Source of the DNA: an uncultured Planctomycetaceae bacterium
GTDB lineage: Bacteria > Planctomycetota > Planctomycetia > Planctomycetales > Planctomycetaceae
Assembly (NCBI GenBank): GCA_937916515.1
Contig: CALFSX010000064.1
Location: 62,001-126,000, forward strand
DNA length: 64,000 nucleotides
Reading direction: 5' to 3'
Made by a program: the position numbers and the translations under genes. The notes under the pieces are model-generated. The model saw only the letters and a list, made by a program, of their open reading frames with translations, made no database searches and had not been told where the DNA came from. Numbering within the stretch: the stretch's first letter is position 1; every line of letters starts with the position of its first letter. Below are positions 27,943-37,221 of this stretch, in pieces.

Positions 27943-28680
27943 ATGTCAGACCCATTTCACACAACTCGATGGAGCATAGTGCTGGCCGCAGGAAACAGCG
28001 ACGATCAACACGGAAGCAAGGCTGGTCAGGCATTGGAAACACTGTGCCAAACCTATTGGTTTCCGTTATACGCGTATATTCGAAGGCGTTGCGGAGATGA
28101 ACATCAGGCTCAGGATTTGACTCAGGCATTTTTTCATCACATTCTGGATAAGGCAACGCTGGCAGACGCCAATCCACAGCGAGGACGATTTCGATCGTTT
28201 CTGCTGACCGCCTGCAAACACTTCATTACGAACGAATGGGATCGTGAAAACGCTAAAAAGCGTGGCGGCGACGTCGGCACACTTCAACTGGACTTTAAGT
28301 ATGCCGAATCCAACTACCGCATTGAACCATCCGACCCAATCACTCCGGAGATCATCTTTGAACGGGAATGGGCGATTGCCTTACTGAATTCGGTTTTAGA
28401 CTTATTGAAACAGGACTACCGAGTTCGAGGCAAAGAGGCTGATTTTGACCTGCTGAAGCCGTTTCTTCAGGGCAACAAGTCAGCAACATATTCCACAGTT
28501 GCCGCTGAAATGGGAACTACGGAAGGTTCTGTGAAGGTGGCCGTTCATCGTCTGCGAACTCGTTATCGCGAACTGATTCGAGCGGAAATTGAACAAACGG
28601 TTGAGTCGTCGGAACACGTCGAAGACGAGATTCGGCGGCTTTTCGAAGTTCTGTCAGAAAAATCCGGCAAATTTCTGTAA
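27943..28680 (+). CDS. ECF-type RNA polymerase sigma factor, kinase-linked group
   Basis: 245 aa from ATG 27943. It begins FHTTRWSIVLAAG, shows the region 2 core (ALETLCQTYWFPLYAYIRRR then DLTQAFFHHIL) and ends with region 4 (YSTVAAEMGTTEGSVKVAVHRLR), a helix-turn-helix for -35 recognition. This form, longer between regions 2 and 4, is typical of ECF groups found in Planctomycetota next to Ser/Thr kinase genes; the kinase gene starts 252 bp downstream on the same strand. Activity is therefore probably controlled by phosphorylation, an inference from context. Confidence 0.9.
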   Translation: MSDPFHTTRWSIVLAAGNSDDQHGSKAGQALETLCQTYWFPLYAYIRRRCGDEHQAQDLTQAFFHHILDKATLADANPQRGRFRSFLLTACKHFITNEWDRENAKKRGGDVGTLQLDFKYAESNYRIEPSDPITPEIIFEREWAIALLNSVLDLLKQDYRVRGKEADFDLLKPFLQGNKSATYSTVAAEMGTTEGSVKVAVHRLRTRYRELIRAEIEQTVESSEHVEDEIRRLFEVLSEKSGKFL

Positions 28681-28932
28681 CCATTGGTGAACTCTTCTGT
28701 AGAGATAGTCAGAGGCTTCAGTCTTCGCGGAAAACGGAAGCTGAAACGCTCGAAAACTTCGCGAACACAGGCGAGGCCCAAGAACAACTTCCAATCGTTT
28801 CAATTGCAGTCGTTTTTTGAATGTGCCCATTGCGAAAGCCAACACGGGGCTCGTTTTTTTTGCGAAGACGACTTGTGACTAATGGTCACGTCGCTGCAGG
28901 GCGACTGTAAACACAGATTAAGAAGTATCACA

Positions 28933-30603
28933 ATGTCAGCTACCAGCGAATGCCCTGAATGTGGAAATTCCGTATCGCGTGATTCCGCCGATGGGCTCTG
29001 CCCTCGATGCCTGATGGCCGCTGTCATGCAGGACGACGACGAACTCCCGTCTGGCCCGGAATACGCACAAACCATGAAATCGAAGCAACAATTTGTACCG
29101 CCAACCGCTGAATCTCTGGCTCAGTCATTTCCGCATCTGGAAATTCTGGGAACGCTTGGCTATGGCGGAATGGGAGCGGTTTACAAAGCCCGTCAAAAGA
29201 AACTGGATCGAATTGTCGCGTTGAAGATTGTCCGCCCGGACACATCGGATGACCCGATGTTTACGGAACGATTTGATCGAGAAGCCAAAGCATTGGCGCG
29301 TTTGAATCACCCAAACATCGTTGGCGTTTTTGACTTTGGAGACGTCGATTATATTGACGAGCACGGACAACCAAACGGAGTACTTTATTACTTTCTGATG
29401 GAGTACGTTGACGGAGTCAATCTCCGTCGCGTAATCCAATCGGGAACAACAAAAGCACCTCAGGCATTGTCGATTGTGATGCAGATTTGCGAGGCGTTGC
29501 AATATGCTCACGATCAGGGAATTGTGCATCGGGACATCAAGCCGGAAAATATTCTTCTGGACTCAAAAGGGCAGCTGAAGATTGCCGACTTTGGGCTCGC
29601 AAAACTTGGCGGTGACGCCGGATCCGACCTGCATCTCACGGGCACGCGGCAGATTCTTGGAACCGTGCAGTACATGGCTCCGGAACAGATGACTCAGTCA
29701 AAAACCGTTGACCATCGAGCCGACATTTATTCCACAGGTGTCGTACTGTACGAAATGCTGACTGGTGAAATTCCGGCTGGCGCATTCGAACCTCCATCAC
29801 GACGTGCCGCTATTGATACTCGCCTGGATGAAGTGGTCATGCGAGCTCTGGCCAGTGATCCGTCCAACCGATATCAGCGTGCCAGCGATGTTGGCCGACA
29901 CATCAGCAGCATTTCTTCAAGTATTGAAGACGGCACGTTAAGCAGCCAGGATGGCTATGCTCAGCAAGCTTACACGCCGGGACCATCAACAATTATGGAA
30001 AACGGAGTCGCTGCTGTGGTTGCAGGCGTACGAGGCCTGTGGAGTCCTGCAGACGTAGACGAGGAAGTTTCCGGTTCCACGGATGTTGTCCTGGACCTTG
30101 AACAAGTCACCTCCGACCAGCTTCCCAATGTGTGCGTCGTTTGCGGAAAGGAAACACGTCGGCGAGTCTGCAAAGAGTTCAACCATACTTCTGAACTGCC
30201 CGGTGTGATTATTGTTATTTTCATGATCCTCTTTTTTCCAATCGGCATCCTGTGCGCCGTATTGATGACAAAAAAGGTCCTCGCAACACTGCCAGTCTGC
30301 GTCAACGATCGTAACCACTGGTCCAAACTCGGCTGGTTCGCAGGCCTTGGCTGGTTGATTATTCTGGTGGGCGTCTTTGCGGGACTCTGGCTGGGCAACT
30401 TCTTCGGGCACGGAAACGACAACCCGGGATTGTTGGTGGGCTTCATTCTGACTTCAATTGCTGCCTACGTTATTCCGCTGGTGTATCTGGCAAGCAGTCG
30501 CGTCACCGCCACAAACATCACTGCAACGACAATCACTCTTAAACGAGTGTCGATCCCGTTTTCGAGAGCCGCCGTGAAGACACCATCACTCGGCCGAAAA
30601 TGA
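28933..30603 (+). CDS. Ser/Thr protein kinase with N-terminal zinc ribbon and C-terminal membrane segments
   Basis: 556 aa from ATG 28933; the frame is open up to 28882 but MSATSECPECG is the natural start. Residues 7-26 hold two CPxC knuckles (a zinc ribbon). The kinase domain (~68-340) has GYGGMGAVYKA, VALKIV with Lys98, HRDIKPENIL (199-208), DFG (219-221) and GTVQYMAPEQ. The C-terminus has a small CVVCGKETRRRVC cluster and three or four hydrophobic segments (~440-550), anchoring it in the membrane. This is the expected partner of the ECF sigma factor upstream; the zinc ribbon may mediate their contact (inference). Confidence 0.92.
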   Translation: MSATSECPECGNSVSRDSADGLCPRCLMAAVMQDDDELPSGPEYAQTMKSKQQFVPPTAESLAQSFPHLEILGTLGYGGMGAVYKARQKKLDRIVALKIVRPDTSDDPMFTERFDREAKALARLNHPNIVGVFDFGDVDYIDEHGQPNGVLYYFLMEYVDGVNLRRVIQSGTTKAPQALSIVMQICEALQYAHDQGIVHRDIKPENILLDSKGQLKIADFGLAKLGGDAGSDLHLTGTRQILGTVQYMAPEQMTQSKTVDHRADIYSTGVVLYEMLTGEIPAGAFEPPSRRAAIDTRLDEVVMRALASDPSNRYQRASDVGRHISSISSSIEDGTLSSQDGYAQQAYTPGPSTIMENGVAAVVAGVRGLWSPADVDEEVSGSTDVVLDLEQVTSDQLPNVCVVCGKETRRRVCKEFNHTSELPGVIIVIFMILFFPIGILCAVLMTKKVLATLPVCVNDRNHWSKLGWFAGLGWLIILVGVFAGLWLGNFFGHGNDNPGLLVGFILTSIAAYVIPLVYLASSRVTATNITATTITLKRVSIPFSRAAVKTPSLGRK

Positions 30604-30658
30604 ATAATCGGCAATCAGGCAATGCATCCTCACAACACGATGAAACGAAAGCGGCAAC

Positions 30659-31396
30659 TTGTCGGAAACTCAATTGCTTGTGGGGGCAGTACTGATTGCG
30701 GCGGGATTCGTGCGCGGTGCTGTAGGATTTGGTGACGCGTTGCTGGCAATGCCTTTGTTAGCCTTGCTGATACCTGTACAGTCGGCCGCGCCACTGGTAG
30801 CGATGACGGGGCTTCTGATTGCCATTGTCATACTGTTTAAAGAGTGGAGGCACATCGAATTCCAGACAACACTTGTGCTGACAACCTGTGGGCTTCTGGC
30901 GATTCCCGTCGGTGTTTGGATTCTGAAGTTCGGAAATGAGCAGATAGTTAAACCGATACTGGCCTGCGTCGTGATTGTCTATTCCATTTGGTCTTTGTGG
31001 CGACCGACGAGCCTGGAACTGAAGTCGGACAAGCTGGCTCCGGTATTCGGCATTGCTGCGGGCCTGCTTGGTGGAGCCTACAATACGTCAGGACCGCCAT
31101 TGGTCATCTACGGAACTCTGAGACGTTGGCCTCAACAACAGTTGCGAGCCATGTTGCAGGCCTATTGCCTTATTGGCAGCATCTGGATCGTGTGCAACCA
31201 TTCCTTACACGGACTGCTGACATTAAGCCTGCTGAAACAATTCGCCACTGCTGCCCCCCTGATTGTAGCGGCTACCAGTTTGGGCCAATTCATCACCCGA
31301 GATCTGCCACGCCAGAAATTTGCCGCATGGGTCAACTTTTCGCTGTTGATTAGCGGAGCCATACTGCTGCTATCGTGCCTTAATGCGTCCGGATGA
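30659..31396 (+). CDS. TauE/SafE-family membrane permease
   Basis: 245 aa, with no ATG near the start: TTG at 30659, TTG at 30674 or GTG at 30680 are the choices. About seven or eight hydrophobic segments run through the protein. The first repeat motif GFVRGAVGFGDALLAMPLL and the second AAGLLGGAYNTSGPPLVIYG are the paired signatures of the TauE/SafE (DUF81) family, which exports sulfite, sulfoacetate or related organic anions. It lies 55 bp after the kinase gene, with no obvious functional link. Substrate cannot be read from sequence. Confidence 0.85.
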   Translation: MSETQLLVGAVLIAAGFVRGAVGFGDALLAMPLLALLIPVQSAAPLVAMTGLLIAIVILFKEWRHIEFQTTLVLTTCGLLAIPVGVWILKFGNEQIVKPILACVVIVYSIWSLWRPTSLELKSDKLAPVFGIAAGLLGGAYNTSGPPLVIYGTLRRWPQQQLRAMLQAYCLIGSIWIVCNHSLHGLLTLSLLKQFATAAPLIVAATSLGQFITRDLPRQKFAAWVNFSLLISGAILLLSCLNASG

Positions 31397-31538
31397 ATGC
31401 TGGTTTGCCGCCGGACACTGAATATTCCACAAATGTGGGGCGAATTTCCAGGAAACATTCCGGCAGCTACAATTCTCGGCAACTGAAGGCCTATCGCCTG
31501 TCTTCGTTCGCAATTTTCGGCCCTAAATCGTTGTTCTC

Positions 31539-32054
31539 ATGAGCCCTCAACTGCTGTTCCTCGAAAACGAAAGCTGGCTTAGAACGGTTGTTCGCAGCCG
31601 CGTCAGCGAGTCTGAGGCGGTCGACGACATCATGCAGAATATCGCTCTGGCGCTGGTTCGGCAGCGAGATTCCATTGCAGAAATCAACCGCATGGGAGCG
31701 TGGCTGTACCAGGTCGCCGTAAAGCAGGTGCTGATGTATCGGCGAACCAAAGGGCGACGCCGACGCTTCGAAGATCGCCTGGCAAACGAAACTCCGTCGG
31801 TGGCGTCTGCTGCTCAGGACATGGGGCCCGTTGAACGAGTTCTGGCAGCAGAAAAGCAAGCTCACGTTCAATCGGCGATGAATCAGCTGGATGAACTGGA
31901 TCGTCAAATTCTGATGCTAAAGTATTCCGACGGCTGGTCGTACAGGCAACTATCTGAACATATGGGAGTCAAGGAAGACACAATCGAATATCGACTTGTG
32001 AAAGCTCGACGTAAACTTCGACGAATACTTTCTTCGTCTCTGGGTGAGGTCTGA
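31539..32054 (+). CDS. ECF-type RNA polymerase sigma factor
   Basis: 171 aa from ATG 31539. Region 2 is ESWLRTVVRSRVSESEAVDDIMQNIALALVRQ; region 4 is QILMLKYSDGWSYRQLSEHMGVKEDTIEYRLVKARRKLR, a clear helix-turn-helix. Size and layout are those of minimal ECF sigma factors. The next gene starts 5 bp downstream and encodes a small protein with one membrane segment, the usual place for an anti-sigma factor. The third gene encodes a PDZ protein, so the operon probably responds to an envelope signal. Confidence 0.9.
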   Translation: MSPQLLFLENESWLRTVVRSRVSESEAVDDIMQNIALALVRQRDSIAEINRMGAWLYQVAVKQVLMYRRTKGRRRRFEDRLANETPSVASAAQDMGPVERVLAAEKQAHVQSAMNQLDELDRQILMLKYSDGWSYRQLSEHMGVKEDTIEYRLVKARRKLRRILSSSLGEV

Positions 32055-32059
32055 AGGTC

Positions 32060-32734
32060 ATGATGAATCAACGTGATGAATTACTGATTCAACGCTGTGT
32101 TGACAATGAATGCACGGAAGACGAACGCCAGCAGCTGCTGAAGCGTCTTGACGAAATTCCGGACGGCTGGAAAAACCTGGCATGCACATACATGGAAGAA
32201 CAGCTGTTCGCCGCCGCCTGTGTTGCAGAACTTCACGCCGCCCCCGCCACATTAAAAAAGGCCGATCAACAAGCGAGAACGCCCAATGCTCGCACGCGTC
32301 ACTGGTTTTATCATCCCTACGTTTCGTTGGCGCTGACATCATGTGTCATGTTTTTAATTGGCGTGATTTTTCGGGGAGAACTTCTGCCTGGTGACCGTTT
32401 TCAACCACCGGATTCGCGTTCACCGTTGGTCACAAACAACAATCAGTCGCCGCCATCAACGTACAGCCGGTCCGCACAGGCGGCACCTGCCTATACCATG
32501 CAGTTTGAATCAGACGGCATGGCACCTCAACAGCTGCCGGTCTACGAAGACGTTGCAGAATTTTTTTCTGTCTACGAGCAGTTTCAACAACGAGACCTAC
32601 GGCAAATTCCGGCCAGCCTGCGTTACGCTGGCGGTCGACAATCTGAATTAAAATTTCTGCGAGTTCCAACAGACGAAGGCCACAGCATTGTTGTTCCTGT
32701 TCAGGAATTTCAGGTTGCTCCAAGATTCCAATAA
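32060..32734 (+). CDS. Single-pass membrane protein, probable anti-sigma factor
   Basis: 224 aa from ATG 32060 (ATG 32063 has better spacing to GAAGG). The N-terminal ~60 residues (ELLIQRCVDNECTEDERQQLL) look like the acidic helical sigma-binding segment seen in planctomycete anti-sigma factors. A membrane segment at ~residues 92-108 (VSLALTSCVMFLIGVIF) follows. The periplasmic tail is Pro/Ser-rich, then a short conserved-looking domain. It lacks the zinc-binding HxxxCxxC motif of ZAS-type anti-sigma factors. Role inferred from position between sigma factor and PDZ gene. Confidence 0.65.
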   Translation: MMNQRDELLIQRCVDNECTEDERQQLLKRLDEIPDGWKNLACTYMEEQLFAAACVAELHAAPATLKKADQQARTPNARTRHWFYHPYVSLALTSCVMFLIGVIFRGELLPGDRFQPPDSRSPLVTNNNQSPPSTYSRSAQAAPAYTMQFESDGMAPQQLPVYEDVAEFFSVYEQFQQRDLRQIPASLRYAGGRQSELKFLRVPTDEGHSIVVPVQEFQVAPRFQ

Positions 32735-32776
32735 CCCACTCCCACGGCTCAAGTAGAATTTCAAGGAAACACAAGG

Positions 32777-33796
32777 ATGAATCTTAAGTTCACATACTCA
32801 CTGGCAGCCCTGTTGCTTGCCGTTTCGCCAATGACCGCATTGCGTGCTGACGCAGATGAACCGAAAGACACCAAGGTTGAAAAGACGACAACGTCAGAAC
32901 CCAAGTCGCAAAGCGTGTCAGTCAGCGTTAAGTCATCAAGCGTATCGAACGGTGAAGGCGAAGACGTAAAGACGGAAATCACCGGCAAGATGATCATCGT
33001 CGGACCTGACGGCAAGAAAACAGAGATCAACCTTGGCGATAAGTTGCCTGAAGGCATTGAGCTTCCTGAAGGAATCAAAATGCACTTTTCAGGAAAGGAC
33101 GGCGACAAGTCTTCCGTCATGATGTGGAACGGCTTGTCCAAGGGGCCTCGATACATGATTGGAGTCATTTGTGAACCGGCCGATGAAGTTCTGCGAGCTC
33201 ACATGGAACTTGGCGACGTGGGACTTGTCGTCACCAGCATTTCCGACGAAATGCCTGCCGCAAAAGCTGGAATAGCTCAGGGGGACATTTTGCTTTCCAT
33301 CGGCGACAAAAAGCTGACAAAGGTTGATGACCTTGTTACGGCGGTCACGAAATCAGAAGGCAAACCGCTGGAATTCTACGTTTTGAAGAAGGGCAAAAAA
33401 TCAGCGGTGTCCGTGACACCCAAAGAACAGACAGACGAAGACGCCATGAAGGCGTTTGCTTTTGAAGTTGACGATGATGTAATCGTTGAACTAAAGAATC
33501 TTGAAAACAGTGGTTCGCTCACCGACAAGAATATCGTCTTCCGCCGTTTCGGTCCTGGACTTCGAGTCGAAAATGGCAAGCCTTTTGAAATTCATGCAGA
33601 AAGCATTGAAGCTCTGAAAAAGGCAGCAGCCGAAGCGGCTGGCACGGCAAAACAGCCTGCCAAAGTACACGCCGAACTTGCCAGGCGACGATCCAGCCAA
33701 TTGCAGGAAGAAGTTGAACGCCTGCAACAACGCCTGAATGCTTTGGAAAAGCAGATGCAGAGCCTTAACAAAACGGCTGACGGCGAAAAAGAATAA
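32777..33796 (+). CDS. Secreted PDZ-domain protein with C-terminal coiled coil
   Basis: 339 aa. A signal peptide covers residues 1-23; AAGGA precedes ATG 32777 at good spacing. After a Ser/Lys-rich stretch comes a PDZ domain at ~125-215 (GLVVTSISDEMPAAKAGIAQ then GDILLSIGDKKL). The C-terminal ~50 residues (QLQEEVERLQQRLNALEKQM) form a strong coiled coil. There is no protease domain, so this is a PDZ-only adaptor, possibly a sensor for misfolded envelope protein. Third gene of the sigma/anti-sigma operon (42 bp gap), closed by a terminator right after it. Confidence 0.8.
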   Translation: MNLKFTYSLAALLLAVSPMTALRADADEPKDTKVEKTTTSEPKSQSVSVSVKSSSVSNGEGEDVKTEITGKMIIVGPDGKKTEINLGDKLPEGIELPEGIKMHFSGKDGDKSSVMMWNGLSKGPRYMIGVICEPADEVLRAHMELGDVGLVVTSISDEMPAAKAGIAQGDILLSIGDKKLTKVDDLVTAVTKSEGKPLEFYVLKKGKKSAVSVTPKEQTDEDAMKAFAFEVDDDVIVELKNLENSGSLTDKNIVFRRFGPGLRVENGKPFEIHAESIEALKKAAAEAAGTAKQPAKVHAELARRRSSQLQEEVERLQQRLNALEKQMQSLNKTADGEKE

Positions 33797-33825
33797 ACTC
33801 GTTCGACAGTTAACCCCGTTTCGAG

Positions 33826-33860
33826 AGCCCGCAACATCATTGGTGTTGCGGGCTTTTTTA
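33826..33860 (+). terminator. Rho-independent terminator of the ECF/PDZ operon
   Basis: A perfect 11-bp stem, AGCCCGCAACA (33826-33836) with TGTTGCGGGCT (33844-33854), has a 7-base loop and is followed by a run of six Ts. It lies 30 bp after the PDZ gene stop. Confidence 0.93.
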
Positions 33861-33872
33861 TTTTGGCAACAA

Positions 33873-34178
33873 CTAATCGACGTATGCATCAAAGACACGA
33901 ACCTTGTCCCAGTTCTCTTTTCCCAACGCAATAAATTCCAGATGTTTTTCCGACACCTGATAAACATCGTGAGCTTCTTTGGTGTCGAACACCACGTTTA
34001 GTGCGATATGAAATTCGCGATCATTAACGGGACGATCATATTCCGCAGCCAGCTTCCCAATCCCAAAGTAGGCGATACCATCATGAGGTTTCAGAAATTT
34101 GTGAGCTGCATCAACCAGAAATTGACACGCGGCGTCTGACGAATCTTTCAAAGTAAAAAACACGGTATGCGAAAGCAT
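33873..34178 (-). CDS. Dabb (stress-responsive alpha/beta barrel) domain protein
   Basis: 101 aa from ATG 34178, chosen because AGGAAAG lies just upstream and MLSHTVFFTLKD is a typical Dabb start; the frame is open further upstream to 34304. The domain features are the N-terminal HTVFFTLK strand, GIAYFGIGKLAAEYDRPVND, FHIALNVVFDTKEAHDVYQV and a C-terminal VRVFDAYVD strand. These small proteins form ferredoxin-like dimers; some have catalytic roles in cyclisation or degradation, many are uncharacterised. Convergent with the PDZ operon; alone in its transcript. Confidence 0.85.
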   Translation of the reverse strand: MLSHTVFFTLKDSSDAACQFLVDAAHKFLKPHDGIAYFGIGKLAAEYDRPVNDREFHIALNVVFDTKEAHDVYQVSEKHLEFIALGKENWDKVRVFDAYVD

Positions 34179-34532
34179 CGAAACTTCTTTCCTGATCTTG
34201 TTATTGCAGCGAACAGCATGCTGCGGACTTGTTTTCTGTGAACTGAAATTTTCAAACGCGCCAATCACGACAACAAACAGGCGTTTGCACCAGCCAGGAT
34301 ACAATCTGACTCTGGTTTCACAGGCGGCATTATGACGGCTTAATCGTTCATACTCAATTCCGTCGGTTTCATTAAACCGGAACGGACGCTGTTTGTTGTC
34401 TGCGGAAGGCTGGCATGTTAGCCTGAACAGGGCAGGGCAGAAGCTCGCCGCCCATATATGCCAGTGCAGCGAAATGCTCAGGCTACTTAATACACCGATT
34501 CCTCAGACAGCCAATCCGAAAACGAAACCAGG

Positions 34533-35576
34533 ATGTACCAGACCTTGCATTGGAAGGGCGACGCAAACGGGTCGCTGTTCTTAATTGACCAGACTTTGTT
34601 GCCAACGGAATTCAAGGAAATTGAATGCCTAACGGCCCAGAATGTTTGGGAAGCCATCAAAGTGCTGCAAGTTCGGGGAGCTCCCGCAATTGGAGTATCC
34701 GCAGCTTACGGCGTCGTTATTGGCCTGCAGGAATTCCGCCAGACAGACCGTTCGGCTTTTGACGCAAAACTGACCGAAGTGACAGGCTATCTTGCCAGCA
34801 GTCGCCCCACAGCCGTGAATCTGTTCTGGGCATTGGACCGCATGTCAGCCGTCGCCATAGCGAACCAGCATCTGACATCAGCTGACATGCATGATCGACT
34901 GTTCCAGGAAGCCAATGCCATCAACGACGAAGACCGTGAAATGTGCCTTGCGATCGGGCGTCACGGAAGCCAGCTTATCGAAAATGGTACCGGAGTTCTG
35001 ACTCACTGCAACGCTGGAGCTTTGGCCACTGCGGGAGAAGGCACCGCGCTGTCGGTATTTTTTGCGGCAGCCGCACAAGGCAAAACAATCCGCGTCTACG
35101 CCGATGAAACTCGACCGCTGCTTCAGGGAGCCAGACTCACGGCCTGGGAACTGCAACAGCGAAACATTCCCGTGACTGTCATTTGCGACAACATGGCCGC
35201 TCAGGTCATGAAAGAAGGCAAGATCAACGCGGTGGTGACCGGTGCTGATCGCATCGCCGCCAATGGCGATTCGGCCAATAAAATTGGCACATATGGAGTT
35301 GCCGTATTGGCCAGAGCACACAACATCCCGTTCTACGTTGCAGCTCCGTCCAGCACATTTGACCTGAGCCTGGCTCACGGCGACAGCATTCCAATCGAAC
35401 AGCGATCACGGGATGAAGTCGCCCTGGGATTTGGACGCCAGACTGTTCCTGACAATGTTGACGTTTACAATCCCGCGTTTGACGTGACGCCCGCAAACCT
35501 GATCACAGCCATCATCACAGAACGAGGCATCATTCGAAATCCATCCGCAGAAAGCGTCGCCACACATCTATCGTAA
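34533..35576 (+). CDS. mtnA: S-methyl-5-thioribose-1-phosphate isomerase
   Basis: 347 aa, full length. Signature segments are VRGAPAIGVSAAYG, the TAVNLFWALDRM segment, THCNAGALATAGEGTAL with the catalytic Cys, ETRPLLQGARLTAWEL, and VVTGADRIAANGDSANKIGT with the catalytic Asp. It isomerises methylthioribose-1-phosphate to methylthioribulose-1-phosphate in methionine salvage, in the cytoplasm. It is related to eIF2B alpha subunits but the isomerase-specific residues are present. Other mtn genes are not in the window. Confidence 0.95.
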   Translation: MYQTLHWKGDANGSLFLIDQTLLPTEFKEIECLTAQNVWEAIKVLQVRGAPAIGVSAAYGVVIGLQEFRQTDRSAFDAKLTEVTGYLASSRPTAVNLFWALDRMSAVAIANQHLTSADMHDRLFQEANAINDEDREMCLAIGRHGSQLIENGTGVLTHCNAGALATAGEGTALSVFFAAAAQGKTIRVYADETRPLLQGARLTAWELQQRNIPVTVICDNMAAQVMKEGKINAVVTGADRIAANGDSANKIGTYGVAVLARAHNIPFYVAAPSSTFDLSLAHGDSIPIEQRSRDEVALGFGRQTVPDNVDVYNPAFDVTPANLITAIITERGIIRNPSAESVATHLS

Positions 35577-35681
35577 AGCAAATTTCAGGCGAAAGCCTTC
35601 GCAGCAACAATTGGTAGCGTCAAAGATACAACCGACTTTGTGGAACAAACCATGAAATGCAATCCGTTGTCGTTCATTATG

Positions 35682-35809
35682 GTCTTACTTAAAATAAGCC
35701 GAGCACGGTGCGCGCATGTTGGTCATAGCGACAACGGAGCGGCTCGGCGATTCGAGCCCTCTACGCCTTTCTGCGGACCACGCCACTGGGTCAAGGGCCC
35801 TGCCCTTGT
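35682..35809 (-). repeat. Dispersed repeat DR2, copy 4 (inverted)
   Basis: About 128 bp in minus orientation: the hairpin end (CAAGGGC-AGG-GCCCTTG on the minus strand) is at the high-coordinate side and abuts the GTG at 35808. The body shows CCCAGTGGCGTGG and GCCGAGCCGCTCCGTTGTCG on the minus strand, and the tail ATTTTAAGTAAG faces left. The element carries no stop in the downstream gene's frame. Confidence 0.85.
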
Positions 35810-37124
35810 GAGAACATGCGTGATAACATCCTGCGTTGTTCTGTTTTCGCTTGGCGAAGTGCTCACGACCACAGCTTCGGCATGCACAACAGCTGTGGTC
35901 AGTGGGCGGGTCACCAACGATGGACGGCCCTTGCTTTGGAAGAATCGAGATTTTTCGCAAAAGCACAACGAAGTGATCCGACTCACGGGTGGCACTTACA
36001 ACGCGATCGGTGTCGTTAACGCAGGCAGTCGAACGTCCGTTTGGATGGGAACCAATGACGCTGGCTTCTGCATTGAAAATTCTCTGTCGCTCGACCTGAA
36101 CAGCAAGACAACAACAAAGGGCCCCGGCAACGGATCATTGATGCGTCGTGCCCTGGAATCTTGTGCCACAATTGATGACTTCATTAAGCTGTTGAACGAA
36201 ACAGAAAAGACGGGGCGAGTCACGTGCGGCAACTTCGGCGTCATTGACGCCAATGGTGGAGCGGCAATGTTCGAAGTCAGTCGAACCGGACACACCATGT
36301 TTGACGCCAACGATCCCAACACGGCTCCTCACGGCTATATCGTACGTGCAAATTTTTCCACAACAGGACAAAAGCTTCCTCCACTTCCGACGCCGTCGCA
36401 ACTGGCAGGTATTTCATCAGCCGGGCGATACCTGAGAGCTTGCAGTTTGCTGGATTCTCAAACAGACGCGAAGATTTCGGCGGAATTCCTGATTCGAAAT
36501 TGTGCTCGAGACTTGGCTGGACCTGATGGTACATGCTATTCGGGTACAGTGAATTCCACGGAGCCAGATCTGCCGACCGAGATTCCCACAGCCGAAACAA
36601 TCAGCCGCTTCACAACCGTTTCGGCCGCCGTTTTTCATGGAGTCAAGGACGGCGAAGATGCATCACTCACGACGATGTTTGTTTTTCTGGGTGATCCAAA
36701 ATTTTCGATCGCCGTACCATGCTGGGCCGCCGTCTCGGAAATCCCCGACGCACTTCAGGACAAAAGTGGCGGAGAAATCGGCGAAGTCGCTCTCACACTG
36801 CGAGAATGGGGATTCGACTCCAGTGAAGACAAAACTCTCGACACCACCAATCTTCAGGGAATCTGGCAAGACGTGTGGAACGTGGAAGACCAAGTACTTC
36901 TTGACGCGCGAGCAATAAAAGACGCATCCAGCAAAGCTGACGTCGCCGCAAAGGTGCTCGCCGAATTCAGCCATCACACGGCCGCACTGGCAATGAAAAC
37001 CATGCAACAGGAATTGATTCAAGTCAAGAATGCCGCCCTGTCGCTTAACGCTCCTGCAGCGCCAACGTTCGCCGACCGCCCGTCCACGAACGAACCGCAT
37101 CAGCCGGCATTGACTATTGAATAG
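35808..37124 (+). CDS. Secreted C45-type amide hydrolase / acyltransferase (Ntn hydrolase)
   Basis: 438 aa from GTG 35808, or GTG 35820. Either gives a normal signal peptide ending TTTASA, with Cys26 exposed as the new N-terminus (CTTAVVSGRV). An N-terminal Cys nucleophile followed by LLWKNRDFS is the pattern of the C45/C59 linear-amide hydrolase and acyltransferase group. The frame is open back to 35640, but that extension is encoded by DR2 copy 4 and would put ~50 extra residues before the signal peptide. Start choice is thus uncertain. Likely periplasmic; substrate unknown. The next gene starts 97 bp downstream. Confidence 0.8.
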   Translation: MRTCVITSCVVLFSLGEVLTTTASACTTAVVSGRVTNDGRPLLWKNRDFSQKHNEVIRLTGGTYNAIGVVNAGSRTSVWMGTNDAGFCIENSLSLDLNSKTTTKGPGNGSLMRRALESCATIDDFIKLLNETEKTGRVTCGNFGVIDANGGAAMFEVSRTGHTMFDANDPNTAPHGYIVRANFSTTGQKLPPLPTPSQLAGISSAGRYLRACSLLDSQTDAKISAEFLIRNCARDLAGPDGTCYSGTVNSTEPDLPTEIPTAETISRFTTVSAAVFHGVKDGEDASLTTMFVFLGDPKFSIAVPCWAAVSEIPDALQDKSGGEIGEVALTLREWGFDSSEDKTLDTTNLQGIWQDVWNVEDQVLLDARAIKDASSKADVAAKVLAEFSHHTAALAMKTMQQELIQVKNAALSLNAPAAPTFADRPSTNEPHQPALTIE

Positions 37125-37221
37125 CCAAAGTCGCCCAACAGACGTTCTCAACCAATCGGCTCGATCAACGAGACAACGGGCGACTGAAGCATTCGCTGAT
37201 TCTCTGAGAAAGCAACCACTC

